Shown: one piece after another, positions 48,898 through 56,907 of the stretch
How the letters are laid out: the number at the start of each line of letters is the position of its first letter
Position numbering within the stretch: position 1 is the first letter of the stretch
Assembly: GCF_025979885.1 (NCBI RefSeq)
Contig: NZ_CP110139.1
Location: forward strand, 1,984,001 to 2,048,000
DNA from: Hymenobacter sp. YIM 151500-1
Lineage (GTDB): Bacteria > Bacteroidota > Bacteroidia > Cytophagales > Hymenobacteraceae
Length of the DNA stretch: 64,000 nucleotides
Reading direction: 5' to 3'
The notes under the pieces: generated by a model
What the model was told of the DNA's origin: nothing
The model's input: the letters and a program-made list of their open reading frames with translations, nothing else
Databases searched by the model: none
Program-made: the position numbers and the translations under genes

Positions 48898-49506
48898 TTA
48901 GCGGTTGCGGGCCAGCCAGTCTTGTAAGGCGGCGATTTCCTGGCGCTGGTCGTCAATGATAGCCTGGGCCATGGTGCGGGTAGTGGTGTTGCGGCCGTAT
49001 TGCAGTAATGCCTGAGAATTGTCGATGGCGGCTTGGTGGTGGTCTACCATGAGCTGGGCAAAGTCGTAGTCGGCTTGGTTGCGCAGGTTACGGGCCTCAC
49101 TGGCTTGCATCATCTTGTCCATGTTGGTTTTCTGGGCCTGGTTGAAAGCCGGCACGGCCGGCTGCTGAGCCTGGTGGCCGCTCAGGAAGCTGTTGAACTG
49201 GGTGATTTCGGCTTGCTGCTTGGTGATGATGCTCTGCGCGGTGGTTTTCATCTCTTGATTAGTGCCGCTTCGTAGCTCTTCCTGGGCCATTTTGATGGCG
49301 GCGTCGTGGTGCAGCACCATTTGAGCGGCAAAGTCGTGGTCGGGGTCCTGGGTTTTCGGCTGGGCGTCCATCTGGGTCATCATGTCCATCATGATTTTCA
49401 TGTAGGGACTGTCCATGTTCATGGAACCGTGGTCTTTTTTGCAAGACGCACCAAGCAGGCTTAGCAGTAGCAAGGAAGCCAGGAGGGGAAGGTGGAAGAG
49501 TCGTTT
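48898..49506 (-). CDS. DUF305 lipoprotein
   Basis: 202 residues from ATG 49506. Lipobox LLGASC (Cys about 24). Two ferritin-like DUF305 halves, each with DHDFAAQMVLHHDAAIKMAQ and DYDFAQLMVDHHQAAIDNSQ, i.e. HH plus Met-rich segments (MNMDSPYMKIMMDMMTQM). DUF305 proteins cluster with copper resistance genes and the Met/His content suits Cu(I) binding. The function is inferred from context. Confidence 0.88.
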   Translation of the reverse strand, partial: KRLFHLPLLASLLLLSLLGASCKKDHGSMNMDSPYMKIMMDMMTQMDAQPKTQDPDHDFAAQMVLHHDAAIKMAQEELRSGTNQEMKTTAQSIITKQQAEITQFNSFLSGHQAQQPAVPAFNQAQKTNMDKMMQASEARNLRNQADYDFAQLMVDHHQAAIDNSQALLQYGRNTTTRTMAQAIIDDQRQEIAALQDWLARNR

Positions 49507-49652
49507 CATGGGGCAGAAAAGCACAGGGTTGGGTTTCTGCTAGTAACGGTAGGTGGCCAGGGCTATTTTGGGCTAATTGCTGGTGTGAGCTTACAAGATT
49601 TGGAGGCGACACGTTAACACTAACACTGGGAAACTATTCTCGTGTTTATTGA

Positions 49653-49673
49653 CTCAACCATGAACGGGTTGAG
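49653..49673. promoter_or_regulatory. Small palindrome ahead of the HEPN-like gene
   Basis: CTCAACC-N7-GGTTGAG, 27 bases before the ATG at 49700. A possible operator or leader hairpin; no promoter match is clear. Confidence 0.4.
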
Positions 49674-49699
49674 ACGCCCAGCATACGTAAACAGTCCTT

Positions 49700-50353
49700 A
49701 TGAATCAGGAAACAGCCCTCGAGTATTTGCTCGAAAAAATCAGGCAGGCCAATGACGGAAACCATGTAGATTTTGCTTTACCTGGCTATGCAGCCAAAAA
49801 TCTGCTTGCCTATCATGGCATTCGAGAAGATTTGCTGTTGTGCCTAGATGCCACAGAGGAGCTATTAGCCACTACTCACAACAAGACTATAACAGCCTCT
49901 TTGTGGTATACAGTTATTGCCTTGCACGGGAAGTGTTTTACAGACGCTTCAGCGGCGGGCCTACCCAAGCTAGAAAAAGACTGTTTCGATAGTACGCAAA
50001 CAGACCTGCTGGCCACTCACGAGCGGCTAATGGATTTGCGGCACCGGTTTCTGGCTCACCGTGGCATTACTGATAACGAATTTGGGGTAGCCTACCTGAC
50101 CATGAACCTGCAAACCTATGCCAGACAAGCTCAAATCAAATCGGTTAAACGCAACATGCCAGATAGAGCGGAACTCCTCAATTACCGCGCACTCTTAGTT
50201 CACCTTATTGCCAAGGTGGAGCAAAAGTTTGAGAAGACGGCACGCAAGGCTTGGCGGCACATGCTAGATACATATACGCCCCAGGAGTTGGCGCATCTTA
50301 AGCTAGCCGGACCAGTAACTGACTCTGCTCAGTTGAGTGAAGGCGCAGATTAA
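49700..50353 (+). CDS. Orphan HEPN-like protein
   Basis: 217 mostly helical residues of lower GC than neighbours. LMDLRHRFLAHRG contains Arg114-x5-His120, the Rx4-6H signature of HEPN ribonuclease domains such as AbiU2/MAE-like proteins. The helices around it (EDLLLCLDATEELL, SLWYTVIALHGKCF) suit the HEPN four-helix bundle. No antitoxin or nucleotidyltransferase partner is adjacent. It may be a toxin, an abortive-infection factor or a domesticated relict; assignment rests on one motif. Confidence 0.6.
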   Translation: MNQETALEYLLEKIRQANDGNHVDFALPGYAAKNLLAYHGIREDLLLCLDATEELLATTHNKTITASLWYTVIALHGKCFTDASAAGLPKLEKDCFDSTQTDLLATHERLMDLRHRFLAHRGITDNEFGVAYLTMNLQTYARQAQIKSVKRNMPDRAELLNYRALLVHLIAKVEQKFEKTARKAWRHMLDTYTPQELAHLKLAGPVTDSAQLSEGAD

Positions 50354-50371
50354 TCTGCTCATTGCAATTCT

Positions 50372-51016
50372 CTACCTCACCACATCGTCCAGGCTGCGGC
50401 GGCCGGCAGAGCCAGGGCCGAGGGCCTGGAACTGGGTGGGCGTGAGGCCGGTGACCTGGCGGAACTGGGTGGAGAGGTGGGCGGCGCTGCTGTAGCCGAG
50501 CTGGCGGGCCACGTCGGCCACGGTGGCCTCTTGGTAGCTGAGCAGCTCTTTGGCCCGCTCTACTTTCTGGCGGATGATGTATTTCTCCAGGGTCAGGCCC
50601 TCGCGCTGGGAAAATAGGTGCGAGAGGTAAGCGTAGTCGCGGCCGAGGCGCTGGCTGAGGTAGTGCGAGTAGTTGAGCAGGGGCTGCTGGTCGGCGGGCG
50701 TGTAGTGAATCAGCTCGACTACCAGGGCCTTGGTCTGCTCCACCAACTGGTCGCGTGGGTCGTCCACCAGCTCGAAGCCCACGGCGTGCAGGGCCGCTTG
50801 CAGCTGCTCGGGGGGCGGCAGCGGCTGGCCGGGGGTGGTGGGGCGTACGTCGGCGGCCCCCAGGGCAATGGCCTCGACGTGCAGGCCGGCCTGCTCTAAC
50901 TCGCGGCGGGCCACGCGCAGGCACTGCGGACACACCATGTTGCGGATGTACAGGCGGGTGGTGCCCGGCGCGGCCGGGGGCAGGGCGGCGGTGGGAATGG
51001 GCAGGGCAGCACTCAT
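50372..51016 (-). CDS. AraC-family regulator with N-terminal HMA-like metal-sensing domain
   Basis: 214 residues from ATG 51016. N-terminal domain TTRLYIRNMVCPQCLRVARRELEQAGLHV has the HMA betaalpha start with CxxC (Cys29, Cys32) and continues as a ferredoxin-like fold to about residue 85. The C-terminal AraC double helix-turn-helix (about 110-205) includes YLSHLFSQREGLTLEKYIIRQKVERAKELL and VADVARQLGYSSAAHLSTQFRQVTGLTPTQF. The ATG overlaps the cupredoxin stop (ATGA). It very likely senses Cu(I) and controls copA; a second copy of this architecture starts at 63890. Confidence 0.88.
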   Translation of the reverse strand: MSAALPIPTAALPPAAPGTTRLYIRNMVCPQCLRVARRELEQAGLHVEAIALGAADVRPTTPGQPLPPPEQLQAALHAVGFELVDDPRDQLVEQTKALVVELIHYTPADQQPLLNYSHYLSQRLGRDYAYLSHLFSQREGLTLEKYIIRQKVERAKELLSYQEATVADVARQLGYSSAAHLSTQFRQVTGLTPTQFQALGPGSAGRRSLDDVVR

Positions 51017-51402
51017 TTCACTACCAGCTTGCCCCGCAGCATGTGCATGCCGCAAGTGAATTCGTAAGTGCCGGCTTGGCGGGGCAGCAGCTCCACGGCC
51101 GTGGTTTGGAACGGGGGCAACTCGCGGCGCAGGTTGAAATCGGGCAGCAGCAGTTCTTCCGAGCAGCTGTTGTCCTCGTCGCGGTAGAAGTTGAGCTGCA
51201 CGGGCTTGTCCTTCTCCACCTCGATAACGTCGGGCGAGTAGCCACCCTTCACGGTGATGTCCACCTGCTGCACGCCGGTGCTGGACGACACGGCCGCCGC
51301 TACCTGGTGGGGCGCCAGAAAGAAAAACCAGCCAACAAAGCCCATCAGGGCCACGCCGCCAAGGGTTACGAGCAATTGGGCAGTATCCATAACGAAGAGC
51401 AT
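51013..51402 (-). CDS. Membrane-anchored cupredoxin-like copper-binding protein
   Basis: 129 residues. N-terminal membrane anchor LLVTLGGVALMGFVGWFFFL, then a cupredoxin beta-sandwich: QVDITVKGGYSPDVIEVEKDKPVQLNFYR, SCSEELLLPDFNLRRELPPF, and the metal-site loop FTCGMHMLRGKLVV (Cys, His, Met). The ATG overlaps the copA stop (TAATG), so it is translationally coupled to copA. It probably receives or buffers copper outside the membrane. Confidence 0.88.
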   Translation of the reverse strand: MLFVMDTAQLLVTLGGVALMGFVGWFFFLAPHQVAAAVSSSTGVQQVDITVKGGYSPDVIEVEKDKPVQLNFYRDEDNSCSEELLLPDFNLRRELPPFQTTAVELLPRQAGTYEFTCGMHMLRGKLVVK

Positions 51403-53717
51403 TAAACCTTGGCCGCGCGTAGACGCAACGAATTAGTGAGCACCGATACCGAACTGAGAGCCATAGCCGCGGCGGCCAGCATGGGCGAGAGCAGCCAGCC
51501 CGTGAACGGGTAGAGCAGGCCGGCCGCTACCGGAATGCCCAGCGTGTTATAGACGAAGGCGAAAAACAGGTTCTGCTTGATGGTGCGCATGGTCTGGCGC
51601 GACAGGGCTATGGCCGTGACGACGCCTTGCAGGTCGGAGCGCATGAGCGTGATGCCGGCCGCTTCCATGGCCACGTCGGTACCCGAGCCGATGGCCAGGC
51701 CCAGGTCGGCTTGCGCCAGGGCGGGCGCGTCGTTGATGCCGTCGCCGACCATGGCTACCGTGCGGCCTTCGGCTTGCAGCTCCTTTACTTTGGCAGCCTT
51801 GTCGGCGGGCAGCACCTCGGCAAAGTAGCGGGCGATGCCGACCTGGCGGGCCACTTCGGCGGCGGTTTGGGCGTTGTCGCCGGTCATCATCACTACCTCG
51901 ATGCCCTCCTGTTGCAAGTGCCGAATGGCGGCCACGGACGTGTCGCGCACGGTGTCGGCCACGCCCAGCACGGCGGCGGGCTGGCCAGCTACAGCTACGT
52001 ACAACACGGTTTTGGCCTGGGCCAGCAGCTGCGCGGCAGCGTGTTCGAGGTCGGCCGGAAGGGAAATGGCGTGCTCGGTGAGCAGGCGGCGGTTGCCAAC
52101 CAGCACGGGTTGGCCGGCGACGGTGGCCCCGGCCCCGCGGCCCTCGTGCGCCGCGAAGCCGGCGGCGTCGAGGCGCGCGGCGCCCTGAGCGTCGGCGTAG
52201 CGCACCACGGCGGCGGCCAGCGGGTGCTCCGACTGCCGTTCGACGGCGGCGAGCTGGGCCAGGGTGTCGGCAGGGGCCGTGGCAGCGGGTACGAAATCTG
52301 TTACGGCCGGCTCGCCGCGGGTGATGGTGCCGGTTTTGTCGAGCAGCACGGTGTTGACCTGGTAGGCTTTTTCCAGGGCTTCGGCGTTGCGGATGAGCAC
52401 GCCTTTTTCGGCGCCTTTGCCCGTGCCCACCATGATGGCCGTGGGCGTGGCCAGGCCCAACGCGCAGGGACAGGCAATGATGAGCACCGCCACGAAGTTG
52501 ACCAGGGCCAGCGAGAAACGGGTATTTTCGGGGGCAAAGTTGAACCAGAGCACGAACGTGGCCAGGGCAATGATGACCACCACGGGTACAAATACGGCAC
52601 TCACTTTATCGGCCAGGCGCTGGATGGGGGCCCGGCTGCCCTGGGCCTCTTCCACCAGCCGCACAATCTGGGCCAGCATGGTGTCGGCGCCCAGCTTGGT
52701 GACGCGGAAGCGGAACGCGCCGGTTTTGTTGAGCGTGGCGCCAAACACGGCGTCGCCCTCCGTTTTGTCCACGGGCAGGCTTTCGCCGGTGAGCATGGAT
52801 TCGTCGAGGGCCGAGCGGCCGGCAAGGATTATGCCGTCGGTAGCCACTTTTTCGCCGGGGCGCACCAGCACTTCGTCGCCGAGGCGCAGCTCTTCCACGG
52901 GAATATCTACTTCCTGGCCGTGGCGGATGACGCGGGCGGTTTTGGCTTGCAGGCCCATCAAGGCCTTGATGGCGGCCGAGGTGCGCTGCTTGGCCCGGCT
53001 TTCCAGCACCTTGCCCAGCAGAATCAGGGCAATAATGGTGGCGGTGGTGTCGTAGTACACCTCGGGCATGAGGCCCTGGCGCATAAAGACGTGCGGCGCC
53101 ACGGTGGCAGCCAGGCTATACAGAAACGCGGCGCCCGTGCCCAGGGCAATGAGCGTGTCCATGCTGGCGGTGCGGTGCCGGAGCCCGTTCCAGGCCGACA
53201 CGAAAAACTCCCGGCCGCTGTAGAGCAGCACCGGCAGCGTGAGGCCCAGCAGCACGTAATTCAGCACCGGCATGGAAACGCGCGCCATCAAGGAAGGCCA
53301 GAGCATGAGCATACTCAGGGGCATGATGATGACGGCCAGGACCACGGCCACCCCGAAGCGGCGCTTGAGCTGGGCGTAGGCCTGGGCTTTGCGCTGGTCC
53401 AGCTCGTCGGAGGAGGCCAGGGGGCTGGCGGCCGGCGTGGCGGGCTCGTGTACCTGGTAGCCAGCCTGTTCGACGGCGGCTTTGAGGCCGGCGCGGTCTA
53501 TCTGGGCGGGTACAAATTCGACGGTGGCCTTTTCGCTGGCCAAGTTGACGGTGGCCCGCTGCACGCCGGGCGTGCGGCTGAGGGCCCGCTCTACGAAGTT
53601 GGAGCAGGAAGCGCAGGTCATGCCCTCGATGTTGAGCACGGCCGTTTCGGTGGGGCCGGCCGGGGCACCGCTGGCAGCGGGCGGGGCGGCGGGGGAAGAA
53701 TGAGCGGAATGATGCAT
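51402..53717 (-). CDS. copA: Copper-exporting P1B-type ATPase
   Basis: 771 residues from ATG 53717. His-rich start (MHHSAHS), one HMA domain with GMTCASC (Cys35, Cys38), eight membrane segments, the A-domain TGES (310-313), the transmembrane CPC (416-418) of Cu(I) pumps, phosphorylation motif DKTGT (460-464), SEHPLA (about 496-501) and hinge [10 protein letters not shown] (658-667). The last membrane helix has [15 protein letters not shown] with the Met/Ser pair of Cu(I) ATPases. It exports Cu(I) from the cytoplasm. First gene of the copA - cupredoxin - regulator operon. Confidence 0.96.
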   Translation of the reverse strand: MHHSAHSSPAAPPAASGAPAGPTETAVLNIEGMTCASCSNFVERALSRTPGVQRATVNLASEKATVEFVPAQIDRAGLKAAVEQAGYQVHEPATPAASPLASSDELDQRKAQAYAQLKRRFGVAVVLAVIIMPLSMLMLWPSLMARVSMPVLNYVLLGLTLPVLLYSGREFFVSAWNGLRHRTASMDTLIALGTGAAFLYSLAATVAPHVFMRQGLMPEVYYDTTATIIALILLGKVLESRAKQRTSAAIKALMGLQAKTARVIRHGQEVDIPVEELRLGDEVLVRPGEKVATDGIILAGRSALDESMLTGESLPVDKTEGDAVFGATLNKTGAFRFRVTKLGADTMLAQIVRLVEEAQGSRAPIQRLADKVSAVFVPVVVIIALATFVLWFNFAPENTRFSLALVNFVAVLIIACPCALGLATPTAIMVGTGKGAEKGVLIRNAEALEKAYQVNTVLLDKTGTITRGEPAVTDFVPAATAPADTLAQLAAVERQSEHPLAAAVVRYADAQGAARLDAAGFAAHEGRGAGATVAGQPVLVGNRRLLTEHAISLPADLEHAAAQLLAQAKTVLYVAVAGQPAAVLGVADTVRDTSVAAIRHLQQEGIEVVMMTGDNAQTAAEVARQVGIARYFAEVLPADKAAKVKELQAEGRTVAMVGDGINDAPALAQADLGLAIGSGTDVAMEAAGITLMRSDLQGVVTAIALSRQTMRTIKQNLFFAFVYNTLGIPVAAGLLYPFTGWLLSPMLAAAAMALSSVSVLTNSLRLRAAKV

Positions 53718-54085
53718 AAGAAAAACGGCGTTAACATCAGGCCGGAAGGAACCTAGAATGGCCACTACAAATAAACCGGACGGCCGGCACGAAGAATGTG
53801 CAGGATTCGCGTTTGGACTTGCAACATTCCGAGGGTAATCGGGCGTTTGGACGGGGCGTGCACAATTCGGTTTTCGACTTACATAATTTGTGGGCACCGG
53901 GACGAAACGAAGCAGAGGCCAAGCAGCCGTGCAGCTTGAAAAACCGGGCTAACGGTTTGCCAGTGGCTGTTTTTCACTGGGCGGTAGGGGGAATTGTTTG
54001 GGTGGTGGGTCTGTTAGGCGGCAGTAAATGGCAGTACCTTTTCTGCTCGGTGCCCGTATTTTTGCGGCTAGATAGTCTCTGCTTG
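53718..54085. promoter_or_regulatory. Divergent copper-operon control region with repeated words
   Basis: Holds three related elements: ATTCGCGTTTGGACTT (53805-53820), ATCGGGCGTTTGGAC (53838-53852) and ATTCGGTTTTCGACTT (53865-53880), about 30 bases apart. TGCA(A)CA(A)TTC words occur at 53794-53802 (inverted), 53820-53829 and 53859-53868. They are candidates for the HMA/AraC regulator. TATTTTTG at 54057-54064 is a good -7 element for the plus-strand gene at 54086. Confidence 0.6.
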
Positions 54086-54538
54086 ATGTTTCTGCTGTCC
54101 AACCTTACGAAGCGCGTTACGGCGGCCTCCTTGCTGGTGGTCTTCCTCCATGTGTTCGTGGGGCAGTGTTTGTGCGCGGCCATTATGCCGGGGGCCCGCG
54201 CCGAGCGGGCAGCCGTGGCCGCGCCGGTCAAGCCGAAGCACCCCGGCTGCCACGGGCACACCAAGAAAGCCGCCACCGGCCACCAGGCTCCGGCCAAGCA
54301 AAGCCACGAGTGCTGCAAAGACAAATCGGCGGCGGTGCTGAAGGGCCTGACGACGCCGCCCGTAGAGAAGCCGGCCGTAGCCGGGCCGCTGTGGGTAGCC
54401 CTGCCGCCCATGCAGGACTTCACGTTTGCCTCGGTTGGTGCGTGGGACGCGACGCAGGCCGTGCGCCTGGTGCCGCCGCAGCACTTGCCGCCCAAGATTC
54501 CCGACATCCGCATTTTCGTCGGTTCCCTCACGATTTAG
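54086..54538 (+). CDS. Secreted Cys/His-rich protein (HYC_CC_PP-like)
   Basis: 150 residues from ATG 54086. Signal-like LTKRVTAASLLVVFLHVFVGQCLCA, a His/Lys segment HPGCHGHTKKAATGHQAPAKQSHECCKDK and TTPPVEKP. The order Cys - CC - PP resembles the protein at 11139, suggesting the same broad group of envelope metal proteins in Bacteroidota. First gene of the plus-strand metal arm, closed by its own terminator. Confidence 0.7.
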   Translation: MFLLSNLTKRVTAASLLVVFLHVFVGQCLCAAIMPGARAERAAVAAPVKPKHPGCHGHTKKAATGHQAPAKQSHECCKDKSAAVLKGLTTPPVEKPAVAGPLWVALPPMQDFTFASVGAWDATQAVRLVPPQHLPPKIPDIRIFVGSLTI

Positions 54539-54553
54539 GTTTTCGCGCCCTGT

Positions 54554-54600
54554 AAGGTCCGCGCCTGCCCGGCTATGCCGTGGTGTGGCCGGACCTTTTT
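54554..54600 (+). terminator. Terminator after the Cys/His protein
   Basis: AAGGTCCG (54554-54561) pairs with CGGACCTT (54590-54597) and is followed by TTT. The long inner part can extend the stem with interruptions. Confidence 0.7.
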
Positions 54601-54752
54601 GTGTGGCCTGTTCGCTAGGCTTGCTGGCTGGTCGCTACTTCCCTACTCTGGGCCTCGCTTCGCAAAAGAAGCAAGGAGCCCAACGCCGCCGGTTGCGCGG
54701 CGTGCTACCGCCGTGGGCGGCTGCTTTTCCTTTCACTTCCTGGCTTTTGGCA

Positions 54753-54881
54753 ATGAAGAGTTGCTGTCAACCCGATGGGCCGCCGCCGGCTTCGCCGTGG
54801 CGTCGGGCTTTGCGGTTTGGGCTGTACGCCCTGCTGGCTGCGGTGCTGGGGTTCGTGCTCTGGCAGCAGTTCGGGGCCTAG
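54753..54881 (+). CDS. Tiny membrane protein with N-terminal CC motif
   Basis: 42 residues: MKSCCQPDGPPPASPWRRALRFGLYALLAAVLGFVLWQQFGA. N-terminal SCC, a Pro-rich stretch, a basic WRRALRF and one membrane helix. Such mini-proteins with CC at the start recur in Bacteroidota metal-resistance clusters; the Cys pair may pass Cu(I). Supported by clean codon use and by position 37 bases ahead of the metal-binding lipoprotein gene. Confidence 0.7.
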   Translation: MKSCCQPDGPPPASPWRRALRFGLYALLAAVLGFVLWQQFGA

Positions 54882-54917
54882 CCTTTCTCTCTTTTCTTCT
54901 CTTTTTCCCTGTTTCCG

Positions 54918-55859
54918 ATGAAACGTACCCTGTTGCCAGCCTTGGCGCTGGCTTCGCTGACGTGGGCGGCTATTGGCTGCTCGTCCAACCCTACTACACC
55001 TACGGAGGCAACGGCTACCGCCGACGCCAGCGGCACCGAGCACGCCGGCGGGCACATCTACTCCTGCCCCATGCACCCGGAAGTGACCAGCACCAAGGCC
55101 GGCGACAACTGCCCCAAGTGCGGCATGAAGCTGGAGCACACCGACAAGCCGGCCGGGGACGGCAAAACCTACCAGATGAACCTGAGCACCCAGCCGGCGC
55201 AGCTGGCGGCCGGGCAGGCGGCTACGCTCTCCTTCTTGCCCCAAGTGGTGGGCCAGGAGCAAGCGCCGGTACCGCTGGCGGTGGTGCACGAAAAGAAAAT
55301 GCACCTCATCATCGTGAGCCGGGACTTGTCGGAGTTCTACCACGAGCACCCGGAGTTTACGGCTGCGGGGCGCTACGACGTGCCCTTTACCTTCAAGACT
55401 GGCGGCGACTACGTGCTGTTTCAGGACTACACGCCCAGCGGCAGCAGCCACCAGCTGGGCCGGCAGCAGGTGTCGGTGACGGGCCCAAAAAAGGCGCCGG
55501 TGAAGTTCAGCCAAGACCAGATGCAGTGGCGCCAGGACGGCTACCAGGCCACGCTTTCATTTGACAAGCCGGTGCAGGCCGGGCAGCTGCTGGGCATGCG
55601 CATTGACGTGCAGCAAGACGGCCAGCCGGTGACGGACCTCGACAACTACCTGGGGGCGCTGGGCCACGTGGTGGTCATCAGCAAAGACACGCAGGACTAC
55701 CTGCACGTGCACCCCAACGACCAGGCCGACCGGGGGCCGCGCATCGGCTTCAACACCACCTTCGACAAGCCCGGTCTGTACCGCGTGTTCCTGCAATTCA
55801 ACCACGGCGGCAAGATTCACACGGGCGACTTCACGGTGAACGTGCAGCCGGCGGCATAG
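54918..55859 (+). CDS. Lipoprotein with heavy-metal-binding (HMBD/YHS-like) domain
   Basis: 313 residues. Lipobox AAIGCSS (Cys about 21). HMBD motif YSCPMHPEVTSTKAGDNCPKCGMKLEH (about 48-74), then two beta-sandwich domains (about 85-310) rich in His: FYHEHPEF, YLHVHPND, FNHGGKIHTG. These resemble the metal-binding periplasmic proteins that sit beside CusA/CzcA-type pumps. Role in periplasmic copper/silver capture is inferred. Confidence 0.85.
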   Translation: MKRTLLPALALASLTWAAIGCSSNPTTPTEATATADASGTEHAGGHIYSCPMHPEVTSTKAGDNCPKCGMKLEHTDKPAGDGKTYQMNLSTQPAQLAAGQAATLSFLPQVVGQEQAPVPLAVVHEKKMHLIIVSRDLSEFYHEHPEFTAAGRYDVPFTFKTGGDYVLFQDYTPSGSSHQLGRQQVSVTGPKKAPVKFSQDQMQWRQDGYQATLSFDKPVQAGQLLGMRIDVQQDGQPVTDLDNYLGALGHVVVISKDTQDYLHVHPNDQADRGPRIGFNTTFDKPGLYRVFLQFNHGGKIHTGDFTVNVQPAA

Positions 55860-55871
55860 GCGCCTCACCAC

Positions 55872-55907
55872 CCGGCTCCCTCTCCTCAGCCGGAGAGAAG
55901 GAGCCGG
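55872..55907 (+). terminator. Hairpin after the HMBD lipoprotein gene
   Basis: CCGGCTCC (55872-55879) pairs with GGAGCCGG (55900-55907), with an inner TCTCC/GGAGA extension. No T-run, so partial attenuation is possible. Confidence 0.6.
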
Positions 55908-55970
55908 CCGATTACCCACCTGATTCAGTTTTCGCGCTTTTCCATTTCCTCAACCAAACCTTTCGTTCTC

Positions 55971-56786
55971 ATGAAACTCAACCTGCTTTTCTCCGCTGCG
56001 GTGGCTGCTATGCTGCTGGGCGCTTGCAACAACCAAAACCCAACCGACAACGCCACGGCCGAAGCGTCAGCCACTACGGCTTCGACCGATGAGCACGCCG
56101 GGCACGCAGATATGGCGGCTGACGGCGCCGGCAGCGGCGCTACGGCGTCGTTGACGGGGGCTATGGCCAAGATGATGCAGCAGATGCACGCCTTCAAGCC
56201 GGCCGGCAACAAGGACCACGACTTTGCGCACCACATGATGGTCCATCACCAAGGCGCGGTAGACATGGCGGAGGTGCTGCTGAAAGAGGGCAAGGATGCC
56301 ACCCTGCGGCAGATGGCCGAGAAGATACTAGCCGATCAGAAAAAGGAAATCGGGCAGCTGGAGGCCGTAGCCACGCGCCTGGATAGGGCCGCCAAAAACT
56401 ACGACCCCAGCAACCCGCAGGACCCGTTTCAGGCGGCCATGACGGCCTCCATGAAGCCCATGATGGCGCCTATGACGCCGAGTGGCGACGTGGACCGGGA
56501 CTTTGCCATGATGATGACTGTGCATCACCAGAGCGCCGTGGATATGGCCCAGCTGGAAGTAGCCCAGGGCACCGACGCCGAGCTGAAGAAAATGGCGCAG
56601 CAGATGATTACGGAGCAGCAGAAAGAAATTCAGCAGTTCAACGACTGGCTGAAGCAGCACGGCGGCGCGGGCATGAGTAAGGCCACCAGCGCCGTGTACG
56701 AGTGCCCGATGGGCTGCGAAGGCAGCCGCAGCACCAAGCCGGGCAAGTGCCCGGTATGTGAAATGGACCTGGTGAAAAAAAGCTAG
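55971..56786 (+). CDS. DUF305 lipoprotein fused to a C-terminal heavy-metal-binding motif
   Basis: 271 residues. Lipobox LLGACNN (Cys about 19). A His/Met-rich entry (DEHAGHADM) leads to two DUF305 halves: DHDFAHHMMVHHQGAVDMAEVLL and DRDFAMMMTVHHQSAVDMAQLE. The C-terminus carries YECPMGCEGSRSTKPGKCPVCEMDL, an HMBD-type zinc-ribbon-like motif. The combination strongly suggests a copper or silver buffer. Not fused in the paralogue at 48898. Confidence 0.88.
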   Translation: MKLNLLFSAAVAAMLLGACNNQNPTDNATAEASATTASTDEHAGHADMAADGAGSGATASLTGAMAKMMQQMHAFKPAGNKDHDFAHHMMVHHQGAVDMAEVLLKEGKDATLRQMAEKILADQKKEIGQLEAVATRLDRAAKNYDPSNPQDPFQAAMTASMKPMMAPMTPSGDVDRDFAMMMTVHHQSAVDMAQLEVAQGTDAELKKMAQQMITEQQKEIQQFNDWLKQHGGAGMSKATSAVYECPMGCEGSRSTKPGKCPVCEMDLVKKS

Positions 56787-56907
56787 GTGCCTCCTGTGGC
56801 TCAGAGTTGAAACCCTGGGCTATAGGTGGACTGTGAATGGCCTGCTCTGGCAGGCCGGTAGTGATGGTGTAACGACACGCGGAGCTGCGGCTTCGCGCCC
56901 TTACGAT

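Noticed and set aside
51627..53756. 709-codon plus-strand open frame over copA
   Set aside because: Antisense to copA, which has every catalytic motif; composition is typical of a shadow frame.
54575..55564. 329-codon frame over the HMBD lipoprotein gene
   Set aside because: Overlaps the lipoprotein gene in another frame; only the short 42-residue product at 54753 and the lipoprotein have sensible sequences.
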